Assembly: GCF_900142705.1 (NCBI RefSeq)
Contig: NZ_FRBV01000007.1
Coordinates: 1 to 64,000 of the forward strand
Direction: 5' to 3'
Origin: Nitrosospira sp. Nsp11
GTDB lineage: Bacteria > Pseudomonadota > Gammaproteobacteria > Burkholderiales > Nitrosomonadaceae
DNA length: 64,000 bases
The notes under the pieces were generated by a model, which saw only the letters and a list, made by a program, of their open reading frames with translations, searched no databases and had not been told where the DNA came from. This document shows positions 1 through 9,010 of this stretch, piece after piece. Made by a program: the position numbers and the translations under genes. The stretch's first letter is position 1. Each line of letters opens with the position of its first letter.

Positions 1-38
1 GCGAGCGTGACCAGCTTCAGCCAAGGTTTGACAACCAT
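1..38 (-). CDS. N-terminal fragment of a protein running off the window
   Basis: A minus-strand ATG at 36-38 follows a good ribosome-binding sequence (AGGAGAG, minus-strand reading of 44-50). Twelve codons are visible, reading MVVKPWLKLVTL, before the window edge. The basic start followed by hydrophobic residues could begin a signal peptide or membrane anchor, but too little is present to name a family. The start call rests mainly on the ribosome-binding site. Confidence 0.4.
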   Translation of the reverse strand, partial: MVVKPWLKLVTL

Positions 39-419
39 TTGTTCTCTCCTTTACTCCGTGTTGATTTGTTGTGTTCAATATCCAGACTTGAAACCATGAT
101 CAAAGTGCGATCAGGCGATGTCACTGCGGGAGATCAATGCCATGGAGCCGCTCGATGGGCGCTCCTTATAGATAAGGACATGACTCGCGTGATTTTTTGA
201 AATTTATTATGACCGTACTTTATAGCTGGTTTATATAAACGTGTAGCACCAGTACTATGACTCTTTCTGGTACCACTGATACCGCTTCAGCAGCCAGATA
301 AAGCCACTGGCAGAGTAGTTGCTTTTATGTGTTTCCGGTAGCGGGTATACCCAGGCTTTGATGAGGAAGTATCGAGCGATACACAGTCAGAAAAATAAGG
401 ATAAACATTTTTGGTTTTT
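39..419. other. Intergenic region, 381 bp
   Basis: This stretch separates the 3' end of the Nif3-like gene from the partial gene at the window edge. It holds a 14-bp palindrome GTATCGAGCGATAC at 369-382, whose two-base centre makes it more like a protein site than a terminator. The sequence is AT-rich near 190-240. I see no ORF with coding character, no tRNA and no clear terminator. Confidence 0.5.
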
Positions 420-1172
420 TCATACCGGGCTGTCGATATCTATGAATTGATGAGTGATACCAAATTTCTGCGCGATATGATCGCCCAATGCCTGTACCCC
501 GTATCGCTCGGTGGCATGGTGCCCGGCCGCAATAAAAGCAACGCCGGACTCGCGGGCTTCATGAACGGTTCGCTCTGAAATTTCGCCGGTGATAAACGCA
601 TCTACGCCCAGACGGATAGCCTCGTCGAAATAATCTTGAGCGCCGCCGGTACACCAGGCTATGCGTGTCACCGTCTTCAAATCCTCGCCGATTACCAAAG
701 GTTCGCGCCGTAGGACGCGTTCGATATTCATGCGCAGTTCCTTCACGTTCGACACGCCCGGCAAAAGCGTTCCGTGCATGGCAATTTCTTGATCGCCAAA
801 ACGGCTGGTTTCAACGAGACCTAACCTATGGGCCAGTTGAGCGTTATTGCCCAGCTCCGGGTGAGCGTCCAGCGGCAAATGATAGGAGAGAAGTCCGATG
901 TCGTGCGCAATCAACCGCGCGATACGGCGGTGCTTCCTGCCAACAAGGCATGGGTCCTCACCGCGCCAGAAATAACCGTGATGTACGAGCAGCGCGTCTG
1001 CGCCTGCTTCTATAGCAGCTTGAATGAAATCCAACGAGGCGGTTACACCACTAACCAGATGACGCACCTCACTTCGGCCTTCCACTTGCAGCCCATTTGG
1101 GCAATAATCACGGAAATGGGCAATGTTCAGGAGTTGGTTCAAATAGATTTCGAGCTTATCCAATCGCATCAT
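420..1172 (-). CDS. Nif3-like dinuclear metal centre protein
   Basis: The 250-residue product matches the NIF3/YbgI (DUF34) family in length and motifs. An N-terminal HH pair (LVHHGYFW, about residues 62-69), SYHLPLDAHPELGNN near 96-110 and a C-terminal GHHATERYG supply the histidines, aspartate and glutamate that coordinate two metal ions in this family. Known members form hexameric toroids; the biological role is unsettled, with proposals including GTP cyclohydrolase I-like and nucleotide-processing activities. It is divergent from the degQ-like gene, with only 52 bp between the two starts. Two ATGs are adjacent (MMRLDK), so the start could be one codon later. Confidence 0.9.
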   Translation of the reverse strand: MMRLDKLEIYLNQLLNIAHFRDYCPNGLQVEGRSEVRHLVSGVTASLDFIQAAIEAGADALLVHHGYFWRGEDPCLVGRKHRRIARLIAHDIGLLSYHLPLDAHPELGNNAQLAHRLGLVETSRFGDQEIAMHGTLLPGVSNVKELRMNIERVLRREPLVIGEDLKTVTRIAWCTGGAQDYFDEAIRLGVDAFITGEISERTVHEARESGVAFIAAGHHATERYGVQALGDHIAQKFGITHQFIDIDSPV

Positions 1173-1224
1173 ATTCGTCTGGTCTTTATAAAAATCATAC
1201 TAAATCTCGAAACCTAAATCCCAA

Positions 1225-2421
1225 ATGCACAAGCTCTGGCTGATTTTCGCACAAACGGTAACGATAGTCCTTGCCGCATTGTTTGTCGTTTCCACTTTAA
1301 GGCCCGAGCTGTTGCCCTGGCAATCGCGGGGGGGCGGCGGCGCCGTGGTAACTATAAAAGAAGCGGTTTCCGACACGGCGCACCCCAATGTGCCCCTGCC
1401 CGCCAGCTTCAGCGCTGCAGCGCAAAAGGCCATGCCATCGGTGGTCAACGTTTTTACCAGTAAAGAGGTGAAGATATCCTCCCATCCCCTGATGGAGGAT
1501 CCCATGTTCCGGCGTTTCTTTGGCGATCGTTTCGAATCGCCGCAGAGCCGGCGTGCGTCGAGTCTCGGGTCCGGGGTAATTGTCAGTTCCGAAGGCTATA
1601 TTCTTACCAATCACCATGTGATAGAAGCGGCGGATGAAATCGAGGTTGCGCTGGCCGACGGCAGGAAGGCCAAGGCACGCGTAATCGGTTCAGATCCGGA
1701 AACCGACCTTGCGGTTGTAAGAGTGGATATGGAAGCGCTTCCGACAATGACCTTCGGGCATTCCGATAATGCCCGGGTCGGCGATATCGTGCTTGCAATC
1801 GGAAACCCCTTCGGTGTGGGACAGACGGTTACGATGGGTATCATCAGCGCGCTGGGGCGGACACATATGGGCATCAATACCTTTGAAAATTTCATTCAGA
1901 CTGATGCCGCCATCAACCCCGGCAATTCAGGAGGTGCCCTGGTTGACGTTTCCGGCAACCTGATCGGTATCAATACGGCGATTGTGTCTCGTACCGGTGG
2001 ATCGCTCGGTATCGGCTTTGCCATTACAACCAGCGTGGCCAAACAAATAATGGAGCAGATTATCCAGACGGGTGGCGTAACGCGCGGCTGGATTGGAGTG
2101 GAAGTGCAAGACTTGACCCCGGAACTGGCTGAATCGTTCAAGCGCCCCAACACCAACGGCGCCTTGATCGCGGGAGTGCTCAAGGGTGGACCCGCAGATC
2201 GGGCCGGTGTAAAGCCAGGGGATATCATTGTGGCGGTGAAGGAAAGCCCGGTGGTTGATTCATCCGTGATGCTCAATCTGATCGCCGCATTGTTGCCTGG
2301 AGAAGCAGCCAACATTACCGTGATGCGCAATCAGACGGAGAAATCCATCGAGATCAATGTGGGCAAGCGACCCATGCCTGCGCCTCAAGACCAGTATCAA
2401 GACCCGGATGCAATAGACTAA
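1225..2421 (+). CDS. Membrane-anchored DegQ/AlgW-type serine protease with one PDZ domain
   Basis: A 398-residue S1C (HtrA) family protease for quality control of envelope proteins. Residues about 4-24 form one uncleaved-looking transmembrane segment, so the catalytic part should be periplasmic and tethered. The triad is visible: His131 in TNHHV, Asp161 in ETDLAVV and Ser235 in GNSGGAL. One PDZ domain follows (about 285-380). The single PDZ plus N-terminal anchor resembles AlgW/DegS rather than the two-PDZ, signal-peptide DegP/DegQ form. AlgW/DegS enzymes cleave anti-sigma factors during regulated intramembrane proteolysis, but no anti-sigma partner is in the window, so general degradation is equally possible. 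It lies between a divergent nif3-like gene and the convergent tat genes. Confidence 0.9.
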   Translation: MHKLWLIFAQTVTIVLAALFVVSTLRPELLPWQSRGGGGAVVTIKEAVSDTAHPNVPLPASFSAAAQKAMPSVVNVFTSKEVKISSHPLMEDPMFRRFFGDRFESPQSRRASSLGSGVIVSSEGYILTNHHVIEAADEIEVALADGRKAKARVIGSDPETDLAVVRVDMEALPTMTFGHSDNARVGDIVLAIGNPFGVGQTVTMGIISALGRTHMGINTFENFIQTDAAINPGNSGGALVDVSGNLIGINTAIVSRTGGSLGIGFAITTSVAKQIMEQIIQTGGVTRGWIGVEVQDLTPELAESFKRPNTNGALIAGVLKGGPADRAGVKPGDIIVAVKESPVVDSSVMLNLIAALLPGEAANITVMRNQTEKSIEINVGKRPMPAPQDQYQDPDAID

Positions 2422-2678
2422 AAGCTCAGTTATGTAACGTATAAGAAGTCAATTGCAAAATCCGTACGCTTTCTCGAATTTGGCAACATACATCACCCGG
2501 TAAATGCCGCTGCCCCCGGAAACTTTAAGGTTGCCCAAAATATTCGGGTAGGCAAATCGCGCTATCTTTAACGCAATACGGCCGCGAGATGCCTGCTACG
2601 GCGCAGATAGCGGTACGGAATGTTGCAGCGGGACTTCCCTGGTCTGGTTGGCGAAATCCGCGATCGCCCAGAGATTCC

Positions 2679-3476
2679 TTAGTCGTTTCTTTTCCTCGTT
2701 TCAGCCTCTTCCAGTTTCTGCTCCGTATCCATGTCGTTTGACGGTTGATGAGCTAATAGCTTTGCCGGTTGGGTAACAAGCCCTGCCACCAGTATGCCTA
2801 ATTCGTAAAGCAAATAAAGCGGCACGGCCAGCATGAACTGTGAAACCACATCGGGGGGGGTGAATATGGCGCCGATGACGAATGCACCGACTAGAACATA
2901 ACGACGTATTGCCTTTAGTTTTTCGACTGAGACAATGCCCGCCCGAACGAGTATCACGACCAATATCGGTACTTCAAAGGTGATGCCGAAGGCAATGAAC
3001 ATAGTCAGCACAAAATCGAGATACCTGCCGATATCGGTCATGACTGCCACGCCCTCTGGCGCGAATTGGGTGATGAATTCGAATACCAGGGGCAGAGCGG
3101 CAAAATAAGCAAACCCCATGCCGCATATGAACAGGAGGCTGCTGGTGAAGACGAGCGGCAGGACAAGGCGTTTTTCGTGGGAATACAACCCGGGCGCGAC
3201 AAATGCCCATATTTGATAGAGCGTGTGCGGCAAAGTAATGATAAAAGCAGCCATCATGGCAACTTTCATCGGCACAAAAAAAGGCGTCACCACTTCGGTT
3301 GCAATCATCTGGCCCCCCTGTGGAAGTTTGTCCAGCAGAGGTTGTGCCAGCAATGAATAGAGTTCGCGGGCGTAGTAAGCGCAGGGGATAAAACCAAGCA
3401 GGAGCCCGCCGAATGCCCGTAGCAGCCTGGCACGAAGTTCCACAAGGTGGGAAATGAATGTTTCGTCGGTACTCAT
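2679..3476 (-). CDS. tatC: Sec-independent translocase subunit TatC
   Basis: The 265-residue polytopic inner-membrane protein is the twin-arginine signal receptor of the Tat system, which exports folded proteins. The start is set at the ATG giving MSTDETFISHLVELRARL, because this HLxELRxR segment is the conserved TatC N-terminus. An in-frame GTG reading extends 19 codons further back, but through a repeat element. Six hydrophobic segments are visible, with the conserved Glu in FGITFEVPI and FTPPDVVSQ in the last periplasmic loop. The charged tail ends KLEEAETRKRND. It is the distal gene of tatA-tatB-tatC. The ATG lies 3 bp from the end of the repeat at 3480-3601, so its translation signals come from the element. 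Confidence 0.95.
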   Translation of the reverse strand: MSTDETFISHLVELRARLLRAFGGLLLGFIPCAYYARELYSLLAQPLLDKLPQGGQMIATEVVTPFFVPMKVAMMAAFIITLPHTLYQIWAFVAPGLYSHEKRLVLPLVFTSSLLFICGMGFAYFAALPLVFEFITQFAPEGVAVMTDIGRYLDFVLTMFIAFGITFEVPILVVILVRAGIVSVEKLKAIRRYVLVGAFVIGAIFTPPDVVSQFMLAVPLYLLYELGILVAGLVTQPAKLLAHQPSNDMDTEQKLEEAETRKRND

Positions 3477-3479
3477 TAT

Positions 3480-3601
3480 CCTAAATCCGGCAGTTGGCCC
3501 CTGTAGCGAGCCCACCAAAAAGGTGAAGATCACGGGATAAAAAAATGCTTTTCGATTATAGCGTTAAACCGGAAAATAAGCGGTCAACTGCCGGATTCAG
3601 G
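3480..3601. repeat. MITE-like inverted-repeat element, family A copy 1
   Basis: The element is bounded by near-perfect 17-bp inverted repeats: CCTAAATCCGGCAGTTG at 3480-3496 and CAACTGCCGGATTCAGG at 3585-3601. The interior, with AAGGTGAAG, GATAAAAAAA, a TATAGCGTTAAAC-like segment and AAATAAGCG, recurs in the same order and orientation in the copy at 22192-22336. It encodes no protein and fills the tatB-tatC gap up to 3 bp from the tatC ATG. Short length, terminal inverted repeats and repeated occurrence fit a non-autonomous miniature transposable element. The parent transposase is not in the window. Confidence 0.75.
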
Positions 3602-3680
3602 ATTATTGTGAGCGGGGCCAAAAGAATTGAACCGGTAGATACCGATTCGTGTCAGCGAGTATATATTCTCCGGCGCTAAA

Positions 3681-4118
3681 CTATTCGCGATGTACTTCTG
3701 GTCCGGCTGCGTCGTGACTTGATTCCGTTCTGATTGATGGCTTAGCGGGGCTGATTGGAGTGGGGGAAGGGAACGATGCTGCAGTATCTTCCTCCGTGGC
3801 CTTGGGAGAAGATGCGGAAACGGTCGTGGAAGGTTTTGGTTCTGTTTCCGTTTCCATCACGTCCTGGAACTGCGTCATTTCTTTTTGTACCGAGTCTTCG
3901 ATGGAACGAGCAGTTCCCTCCACGGAAGCTTTCCATTTTTTGAGTTCTTCCAGTTCCATTTCTCGCTGGATGTCATTCTTGACATCATTGGCGTAACGTT
4001 GCGCCCGGCCGAACAGATGCCCTAGCGTACGCGCTACCTTGGGAAGGCGCTCAGGACCAATAACGACCAGCCCCACGATTGCTATAACGAGAATTTCCGT
4101 GAAGCTGATATCGAACAT
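3681..4118 (-). CDS. tatB: Sec-independent translocase subunit TatB
   Basis: This 145-residue protein begins with the TatB signature: MFDISFTEI, a hydrophobic helix and the hinge VIGPERLPKVARTLG. An amphipathic helix and a long charged, Pro/Ser-rich tail follow. TatB joins TatC to form the receptor for twin-arginine signal peptides at the inner membrane. Glu (not Phe) after the hydrophobic helix separates it from TatA, whose paralogue is the next gene upstream. The 204-bp gap to tatC is largely occupied by repeat element A, so coupling between tatB and tatC is probably weakened. Confidence 0.95.
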   Translation of the reverse strand: MFDISFTEILVIAIVGLVVIGPERLPKVARTLGHLFGRAQRYANDVKNDIQREMELEELKKWKASVEGTARSIEDSVQKEMTQFQDVMETETEPKPSTTVSASSPKATEEDTAASFPSPTPISPAKPSIRTESSHDAAGPEVHRE

Positions 4119-4229
4119 TTTTTATGGAAATTTACCGATGAAGCGTAGCGAGCGGCTATGGGATGCTATTTCCGTCATATGAGATCGTTGTATTCCATTA
4201 GCCGGATTTTTTACCTTTGTTCGCTGGCC

Positions 4230-4457
4230 TCATGATTTTGACTGCGTCTTTTCCCTGGCTTCCGCCTCGATGGTCCGGGCACCGGTTTGATGAGGCACAG
4301 AAGATAGCTCCTCTTCATCAGCCGTTTTTACCCCTTCCTTGAAGCCTTTAACTGCACCGCCCAGATCACTGCCGATATTGCGGAGTTTCTTGGTGCCAAA
4401 TACCAGAACAACAATCAGCAGAACGATCAGCCAATGCCAAATGCTGAATGATCCCAT
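4230..4457 (-). CDS. tatA: Sec-independent translocase subunit TatA
   Basis: A 75-residue pore-forming Tat subunit. The sequence [20 protein letters not shown] is one short transmembrane helix, followed by the hallmark [20 protein letters not shown] amphipathic helix and an acidic tail. Two consecutive ATGs occur; the second is preferred because it leaves 6 nt after the GGAG ribosome-binding site, whereas the first leaves only 3. It sits 11 bp after the HIT-family gene and is the first of three tat genes. Confidence 0.95.
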   Translation of the reverse strand: MGSFSIWHWLIVLLIVVLVFGTKKLRNIGSDLGGAVKGFKEGVKTADEEELSSVPHQTGARTIEAEAREKTQSKS

Positions 4458-4468
4458 CATTTACTCCT

Positions 4469-4822
4469 TTATCTCGGATGATGAATCATAGCCGGCAAAC
4501 GCTCGGTGCCGCCTACGATATGAATATGCAAGTGATGAACCTCCTGCCCACCAACGCGTCCGGTGTTGATAATGGTACGAAAGCCGTCCGTGCAGCCTTG
4601 CTCCCTCGCCAGCCTGGGTATCAGTACCATCATCTTGCCCAGCAAACTGCGGTGCTTATCTTCGACTTCGTCAAGTGAACCTATGTGTAGCTTGGGTATC
4701 AACATGAAGTGTATCGGTGCTGCGGGGTGAATATCATGAAAAGCAAAAACGTCAGCATCTTCATAGATTTTTTCACTGGGAATTTCTCCCCGCACGATTT
4801 TACAGAAAACACAGCTGTCCAT
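4469..4822 (-). CDS. HIT-family (HINT-like) nucleotide hydrolase
   Basis: The 117-residue protein has the histidine-triad motif HHLHIHIVGG near residues 94-103 and an N-terminal MDSCVFCKIVRGEIPSEKIY typical of bacterial HinT. The family hydrolyses nucleoside phosphoramidates and adenylated substrates; the middle histidine of HxHxH forms the nucleotidyl intermediate. It begins just after hisE (2 bp apart) and precedes tatA, a conserved placement in betaproteobacterial his loci, so it is probably co-transcribed with them. Confidence 0.92.
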   Translation of the reverse strand: MDSCVFCKIVRGEIPSEKIYEDADVFAFHDIHPAAPIHFMLIPKLHIGSLDEVEDKHRSLLGKMMVLIPRLAREQGCTDGFRTIINTGRVGGQEVHHLHIHIVGGTERLPAMIHHPR

Positions 4823-4824
4823 TT

Positions 4825-5151
4825 TTATCGCACCTTCCGCGCTGCTTTTTCATCCAGCCCCGAAACTCCCTCCCTGCGGAGGAGCTCGTTCAGCACATCG
4901 TCGGGCCCCACGTTGTGGTGGGCTAACAGCACCAGGCAGTGAAACCACAGGTCTGCGACCTCTCGTATTACATGCGATTTGTCCTGCTCTTTCGAGGCCA
5001 GCAAAACTTCTGCCGACTCTTCCGCAATTTTCTTCAGAATCTTGTCCTGCCCCTCATACAGCAACTTTGCGACGTACGAACTTTCAGGATCGGCATTTTT
5101 GCGGCCTTCAATAACTTCAGTCAGCCGGTAAAGAATAGCTGGATCGGTCAT
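4825..5151 (-). CDS. hisE: Phosphoribosyl-ATP pyrophosphatase (histidine step 2)
   Basis: HisE of 108 residues converts phosphoribosyl-ATP to phosphoribosyl-AMP. The conserved core includes [18 protein letters not shown] and [14 protein letters not shown], with the acidic metal-binding residues of this MazG-like fold and [14 protein letters not shown]. The start is the ATG at 5151 because it overlaps the hisI stop codon in an ATGA arrangement, which indicates translational coupling. A longer in-frame reading would run into hisI and lacks family similarity. HisE and HisI are separate proteins here, unlike the fused enterobacterial HisIE. Confidence 0.95.
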   Translation of the reverse strand: MTDPAILYRLTEVIEGRKNADPESSYVAKLLYEGQDKILKKIAEESAEVLLASKEQDKSHVIREVADLWFHCLVLLAHHNVGPDDVLNELLRREGVSGLDEKAARKVR

Positions 5152-5537
5152 TTTTTGTATATTTCTTCCGGGCTCTTGATTACTGGCGTTGCCACTGCCC
5201 ATTGGCCGTTTTCCAGTTTATTGAAAAAACAATTATGTCTGCCGGTATGACAAGCGATGCCGTCAACTTGTTCCACTGTCAGCAACAGAACGTCCTCATC
5301 GCAATCCAGCCGGATTTCTTTTACTTTCTGAACGTGCCCTGATTCCTCGCCTTTATGCCAGAGCTTCCTGCGAGAGCGCGACCAATAATGTGCCTCGCCG
5401 GTTTGCACAGTAAGCTTCAATGCTTCGCGATTCATCCAGGCGACCATCAGCACCGCCTTGCTGTCGGCTTCCTGCGTAACGACTTGCACGAGTCCGTCGT
5501 CGGACCAGTTTATCTTGTTGAGCCAAATGTCGGACAT
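5148..5537 (-). CDS. hisI: Phosphoribosyl-AMP cyclohydrolase (histidine step 3)
   Basis: A 129-residue HisI that opens the adenine ring of phosphoribosyl-AMP. Visible motifs are [16 protein letters not shown], the substrate-binding [19 protein letters not shown], and the metal-site cysteines in [10 protein letters not shown] and [11 protein letters not shown]. Its stop codon overlaps the hisE start by 4 bp. It is separated from hisF by an unusually long 362-bp gap for this otherwise compact operon. Confidence 0.95.
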   Translation of the reverse strand: MSDIWLNKINWSDDGLVQVVTQEADSKAVLMVAWMNREALKLTVQTGEAHYWSRSRRKLWHKGEESGHVQKVKEIRLDCDEDVLLLTVEQVDGIACHTGRHNCFFNKLENGQWAVATPVIKSPEEIYKK

Positions 5538-5899
5538 AGGTATGCTTTAGGATCAGGTTATTCGGAACGCTTTAAATATAGGTATTAAATGGAGCGCTTG
5601 GTGGCAAAGAGCTGATTCCGGGTTTCAGCTTGACTGGCATTAATGGATGCTCGGAAGATGCGATAAAGACCGCCTGATTTGACGGCGCACCGGGGATAAT
5701 AGATAAACAAGTGAGCGCCTGCTTCTGCAGATCGGGTGGAATGAAGGATTTTTGGAAGCTGGTGTATCGGGTTTTCCGCTCCATAAAGGAAAGTAGCATA
5801 GCGATCATTCTCGTATTCGCCACTCCTTATCTTTGGGGCATCCCATCCCTGACCCGCTGCGGCGTCGTCGCATCATGTGAACGGACCGTTATTCTACTA
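5538..5899. other. 362-bp gap between hisF and hisI
   Basis: No convincing gene is visible. A plus-strand reading frame from about 5711 crosses into hisF antisense and resembles no family I know; a minus-strand frame (5572-5823) has no clear ribosome-binding site. The gap could contain a promoter for hisI-hisE-HIT-tat, but I see no confident -35/-10 pair. Confidence 0.4.
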
Positions 5900-6658
5900 C
5901 TAAAGCCGTACCTCAATGCCATGTTCCGCCATATACCCTTTGGCCTGAAGTATACTGTAATCGCCATAGTGAAAAATACTGGCCGCCAGAACTGCGTCGG
6001 CATGGCCCTCTACGATTCCTTCCACCAGGTGATGTAAATTACCAACGCCGCCACTCGCGATCACCGGCACATCCACCGCGTCGGATACAGCGCGAGTCAG
6101 TGCCAGATCAAACCCGTTGCGAGTACCATCCTTATCCATGCTGGTAAGCAATATTTCGCCTGCCCCCAGCGATTGCAGTTTTTTTGCCCACTCGACCGTA
6201 TCCATGCCGGTCGCCTGACGTCCCCCGTGAGTGAATACCTCCCAGCCGTTTTCCACCCGCTTGGCATCTATCGCCACTACGATGCACTGAGAACCGTAAC
6301 GATCCGCGGCATCCGCCACCAGTCGAGGATTCTGCACCGCCGAAGTGTTGATGCTTACTTTATCGGCACCCGCATTCAACAGCCTTCGCACATCTTCCAC
6401 CTTGCGCACCCCGCCACCCACTGTTAACGGAATGAATACCTGAGCTGCAACTTCCTCAATGATACGAAGAATCAAGTCACGGTTATCAGAACTGGCAGTG
6501 ATGTCGAGGAAGGTCAGCTCATCCGCTCCCTGATCACCGTAACGGCGTGATATTTCGACAGGATCACCCGCATCCCGAAGCCCGACAAAATTAATGCCTT
6601 TGACAACACGGCCATTTGTTACGTCAAGGCAGGGAATAATACGCTTGGCAAGACCCAT
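5900..6658 (-). CDS. hisF: Imidazole glycerol phosphate synthase, cyclase subunit HisF
   Basis: This 252-residue (beta/alpha)8 barrel is the cyclase half of IGP synthase. It combines ammonia from HisH with PRFAR to give IGP and AICAR. The N-terminus [20 protein letters not shown] carries the catalytic Asp (LDV), and [20 protein letters not shown] contains the second. Phosphate-binding loops VGGGVRK and ASGGVGN are present. Length and motifs are standard. It follows hisA after 228 bp, a wider spacing than between the upstream his genes. Confidence 0.97.
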   Translation of the reverse strand: MGLAKRIIPCLDVTNGRVVKGINFVGLRDAGDPVEISRRYGDQGADELTFLDITASSDNRDLILRIIEEVAAQVFIPLTVGGGVRKVEDVRRLLNAGADKVSINTSAVQNPRLVADAADRYGSQCIVVAIDAKRVENGWEVFTHGGRQATGMDTVEWAKKLQSLGAGEILLTSMDKDGTRNGFDLALTRAVSDAVDVPVIASGGVGNLHHLVEGIVEGHADAVLAASIFHYGDYSILQAKGYMAEHGIEVRL

Positions 6659-6886
6659 ACGATACCTTTATAAATCGCAAATTTGCCAGCATCCGCTTTG
6701 CGAACAGATGCGCAGCCACTTCGTATCCTTAGTTAACAGATCATCTATCCGGAACCCGAATTCAGGGGTATCCGGAGAATTCAGCACCTCTTCCATAGGG
6801 GAAGCAAGATAAAGAACAAGAAGGTTATAAATCCTGAAGCCGAATTTACCGCAGTTCTATTTTTTCGAAATGAAGACCGAGCTTTA
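6659..6886. other. 228-bp hisA-hisF spacer
   Basis: A non-coding gap inside the his operon. It has no recognisable hairpin with a U-tract and no confident promoter. Confidence 0.4.
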
Positions 6887-7654
6887 TCAGGAAAGGGATT
6901 TATCGCGGGAGATTTTCATACTTAGCTCATCCGCCAATGCTTGCGCCCGTTTGAAATCCAGAGCGCCTTCATACAGGGCGCGTCCCGTAATTGCACCCAT
7001 GATACCTTCCAACTCGAGGTCGCAGAGCGCTTTCACATCGTCAAGATTGCCGATGCCCCCGCTGGCAATGACGGGAATGGTAAGTGCCCTGGCCAGTTCC
7101 ACCGTGGCCTCCACATTGACGCCGCTTAACATGCCGTCACGCCCGATATCAGTATAAATGATCGCTTCGACCCCATAATCCTGAAATTTTTTGGCGAGAT
7201 CCACGACGTCGTGACCAGTAACTTTGGACCAGCCATTGACGGCCACCTTCCCGTCCTTCGCGTCCAGACCTACCATGATATGGCCGGGGAAAGCGTTGCA
7301 GGCATCGTGCAGGAATCCTGGCGTCTTCACCGCTGCGGTGCCGATGATAATGTAAGTTATGCCATCGTCGAGATAACGCTCGATAGTTTCGAGGTCACGT
7401 ATGCCACCCCCGAGTTGTGTCGGAATTTCGTCACCAATAGCCTCAACAATATCACGTATGGCCGGTTCATTTTTTGGCCTGCCGGCAAACGCGCCATTCA
7501 GGTCCACCAGATGCAATCGGCGCGCGCCCTGGCTCAGCCAATGGCTGGCTATGGCGCCGGGGTCTTCGGAAAACACCGTGGCGTTTTCCATCACGCCCTG
7601 TTTCAGGCGTACGCACTGGCCGTCTTTCAGGTCTATCGCAGGAATAATCAGCAT
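6887..7654 (-). CDS. hisA: Phosphoribosyl-formimino-AICAR-P isomerase
   Basis: A 255-residue barrel enzyme converting ProFAR to PRFAR, homologous to HisF. The start is placed at [20 protein letters not shown], the conserved N-terminus with the catalytic Asp in AIDL; an upstream in-frame extension of 20 residues is unsupported. [12 protein letters not shown] and [10 protein letters not shown] are the two phosphate-binding loops, and [10 protein letters not shown] carries the C-terminal catalytic Asp. It lies 34 bp downstream of hisH. Confidence 0.96.
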   Translation of the reverse strand: MLIIPAIDLKDGQCVRLKQGVMENATVFSEDPGAIASHWLSQGARRLHLVDLNGAFAGRPKNEPAIRDIVEAIGDEIPTQLGGGIRDLETIERYLDDGITYIIIGTAAVKTPGFLHDACNAFPGHIMVGLDAKDGKVAVNGWSKVTGHDVVDLAKKFQDYGVEAIIYTDIGRDGMLSGVNVEATVELARALTIPVIASGGIGNLDDVKALCDLELEGIMGAITGRALYEGALDFKRAQALADELSMKISRDKSLS

Positions 7655-7688
7655 TTTTGAGTCAGGTTTAAAGTGTAGAGGTGAGTTT

Positions 7689-8384
7689 TTAGGTTTGGAT
7701 CGGGAAGAGGTCACGCGTGGACTTGACTATCCCTTCCTGAAACTGAAACGGTTCCCATCGCACAAAATTATTCAGCAGCGTCAACCCTGCGTCATGGCTT
7801 TTTTCCGGGTGAAACTGGACGGCAAAAATATTATCCTTGGCCACCGCGCTAGTAAAAGAAAAGGGATAGTTGGTGGTAGCTGCCGTCGATTCCGGGTTGG
7901 CGGTTTCCACATAATAACTATGCACGAAATAAAAGCGTGCATCGCTGGGGATATCTTTCCACAAGGGATGTTCAATGGCTTGGTGAACCTGGTTCCAGCC
8001 CATGTGCGGCACTTTGAATCGCAGCCCGCTGCTATCTGCCACCGACGTGGAAGGAAAACGCCGCACAGTGCCGGTCACAATACCGAGGCCTTCTACGTTG
8101 CCTTCTTCGCTGCTGTCGCACAGCATTTGCAGGCCGATGCAGATACCGAGAAAAGGTTTGCTCATCGCTGCATAGCGCACCGCGCTGCGCAATCCGCGTT
8201 TATCCAGTTCGCGCAGGCAGTCGGGCATTGCGCCTTGACCTGGAACCACTACACGCCCAGCCTTCCGCACTACCTCCGGATCGTCGGTGATGACAATGGA
8301 GGCGGTCGGCGCGACATGTTCCAGCGCTTTGGACACCGAGCGCAAATTACCCATGCCGTAGTCAACGATTGCAATATCAGTCAT
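7689..8384 (-). CDS. hisH: Imidazole glycerol phosphate synthase, glutaminase subunit HisH
   Basis: A 231-residue class I glutamine amidotransferase that delivers ammonia to HisF. The N-terminus [20 protein letters not shown] is typical. The nucleophile Cys is in [12 protein letters not shown], and the His/Glu pair is in [13 protein letters not shown]. The sequence [11 protein letters not shown] carries the oxyanion-strand region. It is 26 bp from hisB and 34 bp from hisA. Some 20 residues at the C-terminus follow the usual end of the domain and are not conserved to my knowledge. Confidence 0.96.
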   Translation of the reverse strand: MTDIAIVDYGMGNLRSVSKALEHVAPTASIVITDDPEVVRKAGRVVVPGQGAMPDCLRELDKRGLRSAVRYAAMSKPFLGICIGLQMLCDSSEEGNVEGLGIVTGTVRRFPSTSVADSSGLRFKVPHMGWNQVHQAIEHPLWKDIPSDARFYFVHSYYVETANPESTAATTNYPFSFTSAVAKDNIFAVQFHPEKSHDAGLTLLNNFVRWEPFQFQEGIVKSTRDLFPIQT

Positions 8385-8410
8385 GCTGGGTAGATGAGGG
8401 TTGAGGGCGT

Positions 8411-8998
8411 CTACAAGGAGCCTTTGGTGGATGGAATCGTATCCAAGGCGCGGGGGTCGGTTTCGATTGCCATGCGCAATGCACGTCCAAATGCCTTGAA
8501 TATGGTTTCTGCCTGATGATGCGCGTTGCAGCCGACCAGATTGTCAATATGCACGGTCATCAAGGCATGATTTATAAACCCTTGAAAAAACTCCTTTATC
8601 AAATCCACGTCGAACTCGCCGATGCGGGCGCGTACAAATTTGACATTAAACGCCATGCCCGGGCGTCCCGAGAGATCCACCACCACACGCGTCAATGCCT
8701 CGTCCAGCGGCACATAAGCTTGGCCGTAACGTCGCAGGCCCTTCTTGTCCCCAATAGCTTGCTTGAATGCCTGTCCAAGGGTGATGCCGATATCCTCTAC
8801 CGTATGATGGGCGTCGATATGGAGATCGCCTCTAGCAGCGATCTCCATATCTATCATGCCGTGACGCGCTACCTGGTCCAGCATATGATCGAGAAATGGC
8901 ACTCCCGTATCCAGCGCTACGTTCCCGGTACCATCCAGATTAACTTTGACGTCAATTTGGGTTTCCAGGGTGTTTCGGTTAATTTGGGCCTGACGCAT
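8411..8998 (-). CDS. hisB: Imidazoleglycerol-phosphate dehydratase
   Basis: A monofunctional 195-residue IGP dehydratase without the N-terminal histidinol-phosphatase domain found in enteric HisB. The manganese-binding motifs [11 protein letters not shown] and [15 protein letters not shown] are both present, and [14 protein letters not shown] is the conserved N-terminal segment. A separate histidinol-phosphate phosphatase must exist elsewhere. The coding sequence contains a perfect 14-bp inverted repeat at 8816-8851. Confidence 0.97.
   Translation of the reverse strand: MRQAQINRNTLETQIDVKVNLDGTGNVALDTGVPFLDHMLDQVARHGMIDMEIAARGDLHIDAHHTVEDIGITLGQAFKQAIGDKKGLRRYGQAYVPLDEALTRVVVDLSGRPGMAFNVKFVRARIGEFDVDLIKEFFQGFINHALMTVHIDNLVGCNAHHQAETIFKAFGRALRMAIETDPRALDTIPSTKGSL
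8816..8851. repeat. Perfect 14-bp inverted repeat inside hisB
   Basis: GATATGGAGATCGC at 8816-8829 and its exact complement GCGATCTCCATATC at 8838-8851 flank an 8-nt loop, within the codons for [13 protein letters not shown]. In the hisB mRNA this would be a strong hairpin. It has no U-tract, so it is not a standard intrinsic terminator. It may be chance, given the coding constraint, or an mRNA processing or pausing structure. Confidence 0.7.
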
Positions 8999-9010
8999 GG
9001 ATGGGTTAAT

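Noticed and set aside
5711-6037. 108-codon plus-strand frame between hisI and hisF
   Set aside because: Overlaps the hisF 3' end and lacks similarity to any family.
7401-8393. 330-codon plus-strand reading frame across hisA/hisH
   Set aside because: It is antisense to well-conserved hisA and hisH genes and has no family features.
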